Below are positions 24,373 to 35,290 of a stretch of DNA of 64,000 nt, piece by piece. The translations under genes were made by a program, and so were the position numbers. The notes under the pieces are model-generated. The model was not told where the DNA came from and did not search any database. It was given only the letters and a program-made list of their open reading frames with translations. Origin of the DNA: Labia minor (Eukaryota; Arthropoda; Insecta; Dermaptera; Spongiphoridae). Each line of letters opens with the position of its first letter. Position 1 is the first letter of the stretch. The stretch is taken from assembly GCA_963082975.1 (NCBI GenBank), contig OY720346.1:77554767-77618766 (forward strand), written 5' to 3'.

Positions 24373-24515
24373 CATACATACACACACACAGACATAATTC
24401 AAAAAATGGTATTTTCCGACTCAGGGAGGTCTAAAACGTCAAGATCTATCAAAATCTCGAAGTCGAAATTTTTGACGATTCCAATACTTCCCTTATACGA
24501 AGTATGCGGGAAAGT
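23412..24515 (-). mobile_element. HINE-C (third Helentron/DINE-1-like family)
   Basis: The left end contains a hairpin GGGAGTGTCCTCCC (5-bp stem) followed by CTTTCCCGCA. The right end carries the inverted counterpart TGCGGGAAAGT. A CATA/CACA microsatellite lies at about 24346-24390. This is the HINE-B layout with different sequence, except for a shared 'AAGC(T/G)GGAGTGTC' terminus and related phrases such as AAATCTCGAAGTCGAAA. Only one copy is in the window, interrupted by HINE-A. Confidence 0.6.
23530..24041 (-). mobile_element. HINE-A copy 3 (hairpin end missing), nested
   Basis: Runs from ACAGATATGGATATAA to CGTCGGTCGGT. The outer hairpin and subterminal repeat at the left end are missing, so it is truncated. 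Paired TGACGTCA palindromes lie at 23598-23605 and 23618-23625. Short GGAC/AGAC repeats lie near 23900-23916. Confidence 0.75.
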
Positions 24516-24581
24516 AAAAAGGACGGCAAACTGGAGATCGCCCCGGGCGGCAAAAGTTCTAGGTACGCCACTGCTTACAAA

Positions 24582-25251
24582 TATCATTTTTGAGTATAAA
24601 AATACTCGAGTAACAATTTATATTATATATATAAACAGTAAATTCTTTATATCCAAGTTTTATAATACGTTGTATAACAAGTGATCACTTGGTTATTAAA
24701 AAATAAATAAATAAATAAATCATCTTTTCTGCTCATACTTGTTAGAAGAGATATTTTTTATTTTTTATTTTTTAAATTTTATTTTTGTTGTCAAGTTTGA
24801 GTCTATTATGAAATATTTTAATGATTACAAAACAAAATGTATTTTTAGGAAGTTGTTGATAAAGTTTTTTTTAAGATTTTATATATTTATATATATAGGG
24901 TGTATATAGGGTATATATATATATATATATATATATGGTGTATATAAGATATATATAGAGTGTTCACAAAAATAGTCAAGTTTTTATTAAAGGATTGATA
25001 ATCAATTTCTATATAAGCCATATTTGTCTAGTACAGTAGATATCTAAACACTTTATGAATTGTTAATCTTAGTTTTTGCAACTGAATTTGAGAATAAAGT
25101 TTGTTGTGTCACGACTATAATGATTAATCGTAAAATATCTTCTTCTTTTCTTCTTCTGAAAATCCTAACCTTCCACTCCTCGGTTTATCTAATACAAAAG
25201 ATAACTTTTATAAACTGTTTATATATATATATATACCAATTGCTAATTGAG
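24582..25251. other. AT-rich DNA with TA/GGGTATA repeats
   Basis: Imperfect TATATAGGGTGTATATAGGG units lie around 24885-24962. No gene seen. Confidence 0.5.
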
Positions 25252-25506
25252 AAGTCGCCACAGGGTGAGAGGCTAGCGTAGCTGACTCACATTCCCGGAT
25301 TCAAGTCCCGGATCTGGCAAGGGAATTTCTCTAGTTGGGGTCTATGGGACGTAGTCAACTCAACCTCCGGGATCAACATTAGGAAAGTTACTTGATAGCG
25401 CCTCCAATAAAGAAAATCAAGGAAAAGGTTGATTGGACCCTTTCTACTGATCATAGGACACCTCATTGATAGAACCGACTTGCGTAGGACGTACAAAAGT
25501 CAGAGG
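25252..25506 (+). mobile_element. tRNA-headed SINE, copy 4
   Basis: Head CGCCACAGGGTGAGAGG and B-box-like GATTCAAGTCC (25298-25308), with a full shared body to CGTACAAAAGTCAGAGG. Small deletions removed the CTCGTGGT and TGATAGGCGTTGTC portions. The antisense 69-residue frame is part of the SINE. Confidence 0.85.
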
Positions 25507-25991
25507 AATTTTGTGGTTTTTTTTTCAATTGCGAATGGTTTTTTTAATTTTTATGTTTAATTTATGTAATTTCTTTTGTGTTTGAATATCCGATTTCGTT
25601 TTCTTTTGAATTAATGATAATTTTTAATAATGATTGAAAATTAATTATTTAAATTTTCTAATTTATCTGTGAAATAAATCAAAAATGATATAATAATAAA
25701 AAATTTAATAATAACAAAATAAAATGTAAAAATAATTATTTTTTAAAATTGTTTAAAAATTTTGTTGATACCCAGTTGATATAATGTTGTATATATATGA
25801 ATCCTTTTGTTTTTGTTTAAAATTGTTATTATATTTTATTGAATTATTATTAATTTGTAATACGCGTTTTGTATTATTCGTATATTTTTTATTTAATAAT
25901 AATGATATTATAATGGGGAGAGGATTATATTTGAATATATATGAATAGAGTAGAAATTTATATATTAATATCCTATCTACTTATACGTATA

Positions 25992-26022
<31 letters not shown>

Positions 26023-26578
26023 TACCTAAATATCATATATAATTTTTTACCTTAAAATGTTACCCTTAATTCTAAATCCACAACATGTATATTATATAAT
26101 ATATTATATAAAATGGTAAAATGTTTGAAAGTTTGTTGAAAGCTATTTCCATTTAGATTTATTAACAATTCTCAAATGAGAAAATTATGTACAGACAACG
26201 AGAGTGATTTAATTTTAAAACGTGATTTTGTTGATTTTTTTTTGTGTAAATTATTTCAAGTTGAAAAATACGAAATTCTAAAATAAAATGTAGCCACTCG
26301 CTTTGAGATCATTGAGAGGGGAACTCACCACATACCTACACTTTTGCGGTTCTGTATAAAAGCATACATGAGCTCCAATTGCGCGCATATAATAATAATA
26401 ATGTAATATCGTAGTTATATTCCAGTAATTTATACTTGATATTTCTTTAAGTGCTATCATTATCAATTTATTTGATTATATTTTATTTTTGGAATCTTTA
26501 TATAATTAATTTTACACCAACTAATGAAGATTTAAAAATAATTATTTTAAACAAATGTTTGAATTATTTTTTTTTTTT
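25507..26578. other. AT-rich unique sequence
   Basis: A TA tract lies at about 25998-26021. No frame of interest. Confidence 0.5.
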
Positions 26579-27070
26579 ACCAACCGAATATAGGAAGGGA
26601 AGGTATTGTTTTCACATCAAATTTCACATGTGGAGATTTTTACATATCTCCATGAATCATGCATTTTGTTAACAGCATGATGTCTGTCCGTTCGTTCGTC
26701 TGTCCATTGTGTGTCCGTACGTGCACAACTCGAACGGCTCAACGGATTTTGATAAAATTTAGTTTATTTACTTAATGCATCAGTAGTATGAATTCATCAA
26801 CTTTTGGTGTATATCCGGTAACCGGGAGGGGTAGTTTACAAAGTATTAATTTTATATTCATTGTCGGAAAATATTACACTTAAAATATAGTAGTAATTAA
26901 AAATTGAATAAGTAAACTAAAAATAAAAACCAAGATAATATAATTGAGTCATTTTAATTCAAGTTTTAAAAATATATTTTTTGATACTTTATATATAAAT
27001 ATATATAAAATTATTTGGAAAGTAATTTATTTCAAATCGTAGGTCGGTTCTGAGCCCGGCCACAGCTCAT
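26579..27070 (+). mobile_element. HINE-A2 copy (plus orientation)
   Basis: A diverged HINE-A subfamily. The left end ACCAACCGAATATAGGAAGG is degenerate. The microsatellite GTCCGTTCGTTCGTCTGTCC lies at 26686-26705. The body shows TGTCGGAAAATATTACACTT in place of the TGACGTCA pair. The right end is GTAGGTCGGTTCTGAGCC plus a degenerate hairpin. It faces a reverse-oriented copy 130 bp downstream. Confidence 0.65.
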
Positions 27071-27202
27071 TATTTTTTTTAATAAATAATTTTTATTTAA
27101 AAAAGTTTAAAAATTATTAATTGGAGTTTGTTGTTTCATTATAAATTTATCAAAGTAAAAAATGATGATAGAATAGAATAAGTCGGGATAAATAATAAAA
27201 AA

Positions 27203-27963
27203 ATAAGCTCTGGTCAGGCACAGAACCGATCGACTAATTTCCAAACATCATTATATACATAAAGCAGCGTTTCGCAACCTGTGGGGCGCGAGACTGTTAT
27301 GGAGGGGGCTCGAAGGCATCTCAAGTGCCCTCAAATTTTTGAAAATTTTCGATTTTTTTTCAATATGGTTTTTCAAAAAGGTAAGATGATTTTGCGATGC
27401 TCTGAATCATTGCCCCATCCCTGTTATATTATTTAAGAAATGTGCCCGACTATTGAAAAAGAAAATAGATTATTACAAAAATTAAGGGGGGCGCAAGAAT
27501 TTTTTTTAAAAAAAGGTGAGCGCCGGTACAGAAAGGTTGGAAACCACTGATATAAAGTATCAAAAAAAAAAAAAAAATTTTAAAACTTGAATTAAAATGA
27601 CTAAATTATATTATCTTGGTTTTCATTTTTAGTTTTTTTAATTATTCAATTATTAATTACTACAAAATATATTTTAAGTGAGATTTTTTCCGACAATGAA
27701 TATAAATACTTTAATTAATTAATACTTTGTAAACTACCACTTCCGGTTTCCGGATATACACCAAAAGTTGATGAATTCATGCTACTGATGCATTAAATAA
27801 ATATATTAAATTTTATCAAAATCCAGCTATACAAGTTTATACGTACAGACAATGGACAGACTAAAAATACTATTTTCTGTTAACAAAATGCATGATTCGT
27901 AAAAATCTCTTCACGTGAAATTTGTTGTGAAAAAAATACTTTCCCTTCCTATCGTCGATTGGT
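27203..27963 (-). mobile_element. HINE-A2 copy (minus orientation) carrying a hAT insertion
   Basis: The inverse of 26579-27070, starting with the hairpin-side sequence TAAGCTCTGGTCAGGCACAG and ending CGTCGATTGGT. The hAT element at 27265-27549 interrupts it; the reading resumes with 'TATCAAAAAAAA', matching the plus copy's 'TTTTTTGATACTTTATATAT'. No coding capacity. Confidence 0.65.
27265..27549. mobile_element. hAT-type miniature element (285 bp) nested in HINE-A2
   Basis: Starts CAGCGTTTCGCAACCTGT and ends AAGGTTGGAAACCACTG, an imperfect terminal inverted repeat. The flanks ACATAAAG (27257-27264) and ATATAAAG (27550-27557) match at 7 of 8 positions. The interior has GGGGCGCGAG and GGGGGGCGCAAG motifs. 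Confidence 0.75.
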
Positions 27964-28019
27964 AAAAATCTATGAGAGAGAAGGAGAAACGATTGGAAGA
28001 ATGTGAATGATGTAAGTTT

Positions 28020-28025
28020 GAGTTC

Positions 28026-28057
<32 letters not shown>
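28020..28057. repeat. AAT microsatellite
   Basis: Uninterrupted (AAT/ATA)n tract. Confidence 0.9.
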
Positions 28058-28058
<1 letters not shown>

Positions 28059-28094
28059 TAGAAAATATTAATATTAAATTTTCATTTATAATAG

Positions 28095-28420
28095 TGAATA
28101 TAATCTTAAATGGTATGGCAAGTGTCATTACTTCGTCGAGTAATTTACGTTTGTTTCAATTAATTTTCATAAAGGAGGTGAACGTCTTTCAAGTGACTCG
28201 AGAATGTCAAACATTATTGAAATAGCGAGGGCGTTTGCTAGGAGAGACTCTCTTCTCCTCCTCCCCCATTCCCCCCTCTCCCACCCCCATTCCCCCGGTG
28301 GATGTTACTCAACGCAAATGCTATTTGAGATACATGTCTATTGGAATTTCTCAAAAGCTGTCCATTCGTGGTTGACAGATGTTACAACTCGAGGAAAATT
28401 TCAACTACTTAAAAAAGAAG
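28095..28420. promoter_or_regulatory. Candidate conserved non-coding block
   Basis: Unique, less AT-rich block. It contains CAAGTGACTCGAG (NK2/E-box-like), TTCAATTAATTTTCATAAAG, ACGCAAATGCTATTTG (octamer-like) and a C-rich tract at 28253-28297. The plus-strand 115-residue frame starting at 28204 is dominated by this tract and has no known domain. Regulatory function is inference only. Confidence 0.3.
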
Positions 28421-29111
28421 ACTTGCCTCTTCCTACACCCTTCTTCTTACCCTTTTTTACCCTTCTTACCCTCTTCCTCTTACTCTATATATTTTCTCTA
28501 TTCACTTACACACTCACTCTTTATAGAATATTCTTGTTTGAGAACAGATAAAGATAATACCTAAAAGTTTTTTTTTAACCTTTCAGCACACACAGACACA
28601 CAAACACCAACACAAAATAATAAAATAAAAAGTATAATATTTACCTACATAGTTTTATTTTATTTTTATTTTAAAATGGAAAATAAGAAATTGAAATAGA
28701 AAAGACGAAAGGAGAATGCTTTTAATAAATAAATAAATAAATAAATAAATATATCCAAAATGTATAATTTACCTCTCGCTTTAAGATATATATATATAAA
28801 AGTTGGTAATTAGTTGAGGTTAAATGACTTGACCAATGGATTCCTTAAAAAAACAATTTAATAAAAACATATATACAAATTATATAACCCAGTTACCTTA
28901 AAAAAACAATTGGTTTTTAAAGTCAACACTTCATTTATTTTTACTATCAAAACCAGAAATATATATTTATTAATATTTACCAACTATTCCATCTTTAAAA
29001 TTAATTATTTGGCAAACAATCATCTTTTAACAACCAAATACTACCAACCTCACAGACACAAGTTCCCCGTAAACTTCACAAAATATGAAATATTTTACAT
29101 ATATATATATA
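28421..29111. other. Pyrimidine-rich then AT-rich spacer
   Basis: A T/C-rich stretch (28421-28530) gives low-complexity frames that I reject; AAAT repeats lie at about 28725-28750. Nothing else supported. Confidence 0.5.
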
Positions 29112-29515
29112 TACAAGGGTGGTATGAAAAGTTTATTATAATAATAAATAATAAATTATTTAATTAATTAATTAAATAGTTTATTATAATAATAAATAAT
29201 AAATTATTTAATTAATTAATTAAATTTGATTTAATTTAATTTAAGTCTCATCGACAGTTATGGATTACGCCTCCAGCGCCAAATTGTCGTTAGAAATGGT
29301 TTTTCGAAGCAATTTTTGGTCTAACGTTAGGAAATGCGGCATCCACATTGCACATAGCTTTCCATATTCAAATGGTTTTGAAATATATTTCGCACACGCT
29401 CAGCTGACATCGTACAGGTCTCAGCTATCTTGAATTTTGAAAAATAAAACAAAAGAAAGATTGAAAAACATCGTTTTTCTTGGTCAGGTCGGAAACATTT
29501 CATCCCACCCTCGTA
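29112..29515 (-). mobile_element. mariner-type deletion derivative (transposase N-terminal remnant)
   Basis: Terminal inverted repeats: left TACAAGGGTGGTATGAAAAG; right end reverse complement TACGAGGGTGGGATGAAATG. The TA ends fit a Tc1/mariner target. The minus strand (about 29430 to 29260) encodes a mariner-like pattern of SAERVRNIF and, in another frame, WMPHFLTLDQKLLR followed by NDNLAL. This is the N-terminal half of a transposase broken by frameshift. The rest is deleted, leaving about 400 bp. A duplicated AT-rich block occupies 29135-29225. Confidence 0.75.
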
Positions 29516-30310
29516 TATATAAAGAAATGAGCATATGCTAAAAGTTTTACAATGTCAAATTTTCTTATTCATTTTATGATTGTAATCAAATTATGTAGAA
29601 AATAAAATTTGTTTTTGACTCAATTGAAATGCTAAGTGCACCACCATTACATAACCTAACCATGTTAGCAGTATACACATTTAGATAGATACTTAATTGA
29701 ATTTATTATTTTATTTCAAATTAAAATCAATGAACAATGAACGAATAAAGAAAATAATGAATAAAGGTATTCATTATTTTCTTTATAATAAAATTACAAT
29801 TAAAAATTAGTACTTTGAGATTTAGAATTTAATAAAAAAAAAACAAAAAAAAAAAAAATATTTATTTTAAGAAAATAAAAAAAAAAAACAAAATTAAGCC
29901 TTAAAATATAATTATCGTAAACTTTAATTAGTAATTAGTATATTTTCATTATCAGATCTTATCTCATCTCATCTCATTTCTCAAAGGTTAATTACCAAGC
30001 TTTAAACTTTAAATGTTTAACTTCAACACAATTTATGAATGACTATAAATTTTTTACCCTATCTAAATTCGTGTGTTTAAAAAAAAATGTTAATTATTTT
30101 ATAAACATGAATGTATTGGGTAGATAAAATTAAAAACTATTAAAAAAAAGAAAAAAGAAAAGAATAGTAAATAGTACATATATATATATGAGTATGTTTA
30201 TACTTAATAAGAAAGATATACTATTGGCTATTGATTGGTTGAGAAATGCAATTTTCTATGATAGAAACAAAAACGATAAGAGTTTGTAAAAATAAAGAGA
30301 TGAAAGATTC

Positions 30311-30350
<40 letters not shown>

Positions 30351-30747
30351 ATAAATATTCTAGTAAAATAAAAGATCTGTCCATATGGATAGACATTCTA
30401 TAAATCAGGGGAGGGAAATTGGAACATTAAGAATGGATTCTTTTGCGGCAGAATTGGAAACTCAATCTTTTTCACTTTTCAAATCAAATGGATTCTTTTG
30501 GAATAGATGTTGAAATTGGAAAAGATTTTTTTTTTATGTATAACCTATAGAGTAGAAATAGAGATAGATATTCAAATGTACTGAAAATATAGTGAATCTT
30601 AAAAAAAAAAAAAAAAATATGAATGAAAACTTAAATTAGGTTTCATATCATTTTTCATATCAATTTTTATTTTATTATTTTCAAATATTTAATTTAATAT
30701 TCATAAATTAATTGATTAATTAAAAAATAATAGTTAAAAAATAAAAT
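29516..30747. other. AT-rich unique sequence
   Basis: A TA tract lies at about 30313-30345 and ATCTC repeats at about 29957-29980. No gene supported. Confidence 0.5.
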
Positions 30748-31310
30748 AAGCTGGAGTGTCTCCACTCGACTATCTCGCAATTTGAATTAGATTAAAAAAC
30801 ATAATATATTATATTTTAAGTAATTATAAATTAATAAATAATATTTATTCAACCAGCGCATGTTTGGCTATTTGTTGATGGCACCACGTCACGTGTTGGC
30901 GCGTGAGATTTGCAGTGTTAAAAAATTAATTCTGGTACTTTCAGTAATTCAATCAAGCTGAAATTCTATATATAGCAGTTTTATACAATTTTTAATCATG
31001 TGAAAAATTATCAAATATATATCTTTATTTTTACGGTCACTTTAGAGGAAAAAAATCAAAACGTTGTAGGTAATGACCCTCTTCCGGTTGAGCTACATTT
31101 CTCAAAAATTGATAGAAAACTACGAATTTTGAATAATGCCCATATACCAATTTTCATGATTCTAGCTCAAACCCTTTTTGCGTAATTGTGTCTACATACA
31201 CACATACACACACACAGACATTTTTCTCAACCTTAGTGAAAATGATTCAAGAACCTACAAAACGTATAAAAACATCAAAATCTCGACATCGAAAATTTTC
31301 GTGATCGTAA
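30748..31310 (-). mobile_element. HINE-B copy 3
   Basis: Starts with the hairpin end AAGCTGGAGTGTCTCCACTC followed by GACTATCTCGCA. An AC microsatellite lies at about 31196-31217. Conserved CTTCCGGTTGAGCTACATTT lies near 31081. The distal CGAGATAGT end is missing; similarity fades after TCGAAAATTTTCG. Frames inside it are spurious. Confidence 0.75.
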
Positions 31311-32646
31311 AAGACAAAGTTACTCTCCTATCTTCACTTGTTTTGATTTTCTTGATCATGCTTTCTCAATTTTGATGCCAGTGACAGGATAAGAGTCAAG
31401 CGTGTTAACTCCCATCTTTACGAATTGGATAATTTCTTACATTATATTATTTCTATTCGTCTCACATTTTAATTTTATATTCATTCTAATATTTCTACAA
31501 AAAATTGTGGTTGTAAAATTATAAATTCTATTCAAATTCATTTTCTGCATGGACATTATTGCCTTCCATATATGGCTGTTGATACGAACCTAACGTTTAT
31601 TAGTGTCAATATTATTGCCGAGTATTGTCCAGAGGTTCAGAATACAATAAGTCAAAGAACACACCTACACATTCAAATCAAAATACTAATAATAACTCTT
31701 GGTCACTCATTAATATTCTTTTGAAAAAGGCCTTCAAAATGTGCACCGAAACTTCTCAGAATAACAAAAATTATAATATGTTTTTTAAAACCTACTAAGT
31801 ATATAGATATTTTTATAAAAGATAATTCTACTATTCTATTGAGTATTAACTCATATTTACCTTACATTTTCACTTAAATGGCGTCAACGGTGACAAAGTG
31901 TAAGGTATTAAATATAAGAGTAGAGAATCAAAATCATATAAGAGTATAAAGCCACTAAAATAAGCTTCTCTCTATTCTCAAGATCATATATCACCTTTCA
32001 TGTTAATTTTAACAAGATAATATTCTCTAAAGATGAAAGATTTACTAAGTGAGCGGTAGATATAAGTACATATATGGCATATGGTACGTATACATATGTT
32101 TTAATTTGAAATTTATTTGTATATAAAGCATTGAACATGTTTTCATATAAATTTGCAACTAAATGTCAGTATATAGAATAAATATAAGTAATTATTGAAA
32201 ATTAATTAATTAATTAATTAATTAATTAATATTTGAGTTGATGTAACATGAAAGACATGAAAGGATTAAAAGAGACACAATTAAACTTAATTACCGAGTG
32301 ATGAGATCAATTTCTCTCAACCTGAATAGATTTTATTGTAATTGTGGAAATGAATCTATCTACCCATCCATTTATCTATGACCTTAATGAAACACACAAA
32401 AGTTTTTGATCTCAGCAACCTCAATCCTTTATTTTATCATTCGTTAATTTGAGTCATTTTGATTGACCCTTTTTCTACTGATCTATCTCGTATAAAAAAA
32501 AATTATAGATATATAACAGTATCTAGCCAACTGATTGTATTGTCCAATCGCGTTTTTAATACTTACTATAAGTATACAATAATAAATTCTTGGTTCTCAA
32601 TCATAAGTCTATTTAATCTTTATAAAACTTTATATTTAAAGTTATA
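31311..32646. other. Unique sequence, no gene recognised
   Basis: About 1.3 kb of non-repetitive DNA, somewhat less AT-rich at 31550-31700. A TTAA-repeat lies at about 32201-32230. I see no exon with clear splice signals or a protein motif. Confidence 0.45.
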
Positions 32647-32654
32647 TTCTACAA

Positions 32655-32888
32655 TAGGGGTTCTCATCCTTTTTTTTACCGCGGCACACTTTTAACAATT
32701 TAAAAGTTTGGCGGCACACAAAGAAAAAGATAAGTGTACAAGTTTACCATATTGAAAAAAAGTGGTCCCAAAAACGGTTTACCTTTTTTTTAGAATCAAA
32801 TTGAAAAAATTAAGAATAAAAAGTCGGAAATGTTTAAGAGCATCATACACTTTTGAAAAACTCGGGGCACAGTGGTTGAGAGTCATTG
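32655..32888. mobile_element. hAT-type miniature element (234 bp)
   Basis: The left end TAGGGGTTCTCATCC and right end GGTTGAGAGTCATTG are degenerate inverted repeats. The flanks TTCTACAA (32647-32654) and TTCTTCAA (32889-32896) match at 7 of 8. The interior GCGGCACAC motifs pair with the family at 11776. Confidence 0.65.
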
Positions 32889-33104
32889 TTCTTCAATTCA
32901 GTAGTTTTGTTTTATATTATACAAAACACACACATTATTAATATATATTATATAAATATTAGATTTAAAGATTGGACCGACAACACTCATTGAAATATTG
33001 TATTTATTTGAAAATTTAAACTGAAAATTTGTTTTTTTAACAATTTTCAATTTGTAAATGAACCTGAAAAATAAATAATCAACTGATTAGGTTAGAGGTT
33101 AGAA

Positions 33105-33501
33105 CATGGGTCGCCAAACTTTTTTGATCATCTCTCGTCCCCTATATCATTTTTTGATTCTCTATCCACCTCATTAAGCTAATTTTCTAATAATTCAATT
33201 AAAACTATCTATTAGTCTTAATATTTAATAAATCAGAAACAATAAGTAAAGTAGCTATAAAGTTTTTACTTCTTTTCATCCGAATAAATATATATATACG
33301 TTTATTATTTAATTTTCTATAAATAAAACGATATTAAGTCAATTATAAAAAAAATTAAAATTTTACATACGTAGAGTTAAGTATGTGTGATTTGTGTATT
33401 AAGAACTGATTTTGCTTCGAGTTCCAATCGATCCCCATTCGACCCCTACGGTTGTTAAATAGACTCTGGGGGTCTATATACAAAAATTTGGCTACCACTT
33501 G
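33105..33501. mobile_element. hAT-type element (about 397 bp)
   Basis: The left CATGGGTCGCCAAACTTTTT and right TTGGCTACCACTTG are inverted. GTTAGAGG lies directly after the right end (33502-33509) and at 33091-33098, 6 bp before the chosen left end. The exact left boundary is therefore uncertain. The interior lacks coding capacity. Confidence 0.6.
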
Positions 33502-33790
33502 GTTAGAGGTAAGTTATTGTATTAAAAAAACACCAGTTTTATTAAACTTTATAATTATTTTGATATCATTTTCAGTTTCATTTATAAATTGAAAATTATT
33601 AAATATAAATCTAGATATCAACACTTTACTCATATTTTAATTATATTTATTAATATTTAAGAATACCTACACTCTTCATTTTTATCAAAAAAAAAAAAAA
33701 AAAAAAATAAATAAATAGGTATATAAGGTATGAACATATTTAATGTTATATATAGCAAGTAATTATTTTGAAATGTATTAGTATAATACT

Positions 33791-33792
<2 letters not shown>

Positions 33793-33828
<36 letters not shown>
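33793..33828. repeat. TA microsatellite
   Basis: Pure (TA)n tract. Similar tracts occur at about 16648-16677, 18675-18706, 30313-30345 and 37277-37305. Confidence 0.9.
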
Positions 33829-33832
<4 letters not shown>

Positions 33833-34503
33833 AAATTGATTTGTATTTAATACATGGCAAATGTAATAGGAATTTTTAAGAATAATATATAATAATATTG
33901 TATTTTTCTTTTAAAAAAAAAAGTTTGATTTTTAACTATTTTGTCAATTTTTACTATCTCACCAGATAGTATTGCGATCATAAAAATTTTCGATATCGAG
34001 ATTTTGATGTTTTTATACGTTTTCAAGGTTCCTGAATCATTTTCACTAAAGTTGAGAAAAATGTCTCTCTCTCTGTGTGTGTGTGTGTATGTGTGTATGT
34101 AGACAAGATTACGCAAAAACGGTTTGAGCTAGAATCATGACATTTGGTATACGGGCATTATTCAAAATTCGTAGTTTTCTTTCAACTTTTGAGAAATGTA
34201 ACTCAACCGGAAGAGGGTCATCACCTAATTTTTCAAATGATTAAAAATTGTATAAAACTGCTTGTTAACGCCTGTTTTTGATTATTGGCGTTTTGACTTG
34301 ATAAGTGTCAAGTTAAAACAATTCTCTTTCATAGCTTCATTTATCCCCGAACGGCGCTGCCGTCCGAATGGATATCGAAGTGTTTCTCTCTCTTTTCACC
34401 TCTTTTTTGAACGTCGGCAGACGCGCAGGCCGTCCCACCTTCAGTGCATTTCGTACATTTCAAACATTTCAAGCTTCCATTCAAGCTTCTATTTAAGTTT
34501 CTG

Positions 34504-34650
34504 TCGATACAGTATTAATAATGCTTCTTTCAAGCTCAAGTGTCGATATAGTATTCGTAATAGTTTCGTACATTTCATGTTCGAGTCGATATAGTATTAA
34601 TAATCGATTCGTATTCAAATCCTATTCGATATAGTATTAATAATCGTTTA
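34504..34650. repeat. Roughly 40-bp tandem repeat, four units
   Basis: Units begin TCGATAtAGTATTAATAAT at 34504, 34543, 34586 and 34626, so spacing is 39-43 bp. They lie within the left part of the LTR-type insertion. Confidence 0.75.
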
Positions 34651-34765
34651 GTGTTCAAGTTCTAATCGTTTTCGTTCTTGTTAACGTTATATCTCTCGCT
34701 ATTCGTTTCCATCTGGTCAATTCCACACATCTCTTGGATTGTTTCCATATTTCGTTCATCTCGCT

Positions 34766-35290
34766 ATATTAAAAGCATTTATCTAAATATATTTAAAATT
34801 AATTCTTTCCCGGAGGTCTTGGTTGACCTGCCCGGATAAAATATGGTTTGAAACATTTTTTATGTTTCGTTTGTATTGCTTCATAGAAAGCATTTTGCTA
34901 AATATATTTAGAATTAATTCTTTCCCGGAGGTCTTAGTTTACCTGCCCGGATAGAATAGAGTTTGAAACGTTTTCTTATGTTTCGTTGGTATTGCTTCAT
35001 AGAAAGCATTTTGCTAAATATATTTAGAATTAATTCTTTCCCGGAGGTCTTAGTTTACCTGCCCGGATAGAATATGGTTTGAATCATTTATATGGTTCTT
35101 TGGTCTTGCTTCATTGAAAGCATTTCGCTAAATATATTTAGAATTAATTATTTCCCGGAGGTCTTAGTTTACCTTCCCGGATAAAATATTGTTTGAATCA
35201 TTTTCATGGTTCGTTTGTTTTGCTTTATAAAAAGCATTTCGCTAAACATATTTAGAATAATTCATTTTCTCGTGGTATTTTTTGACTTGA
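34766..35290. repeat. 115-bp tandem repeat, about 4.5 units
   Basis: Units share AAAGCATTT, AAATATATTTAGAATTAATT, CCCGGAGGTCTTAGTTTACC and TGCCCGGATAGAATA. The CGGAGGTC landmark recurs at 34811, 34926, 35042 and 35156 (spacings 115, 116, 114). A diverged fifth unit follows. CCCGG...CCCGG flank the GAGGTC core in each unit. Located inside the LTR-type insertion. Confidence 0.85.

Larger units (their letters stand above)
22707..24573. mobile_element. hAT-type element enlarged by nested insertions
   Basis: The left end CAGTGGCGTACCTAG and right end CTAGGTACGCCACTG form a perfect 15-bp terminal inverted repeat. The 8-bp duplication CTTACAAA is exact (22699-22706 and 24574-24581). Subterminal CGGGCGGCA motifs occur at both ends. 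At 1867 bp it is inflated by HINE-C (23412-24515), which in turn contains HINE-A (23530-24041). Frames within it are spurious and no transposase is present. Confidence 0.9.

Noticed and set aside
28204-28551. 115-residue plus-strand frame
   Set aside because: Built from a C-rich and T/C-rich tract; low complexity, no domain.
34262-34594. 110-residue plus-strand frame at the start of the LTR-type insertion
   Set aside because: Serine/phenylalanine-rich, covers the tandem repeats, no retroelement motif.
34504-35290. CRISPR array
   Set aside because: Direct tandem units without unique spacers, in eukaryotic DNA inside an LTR-type insertion.
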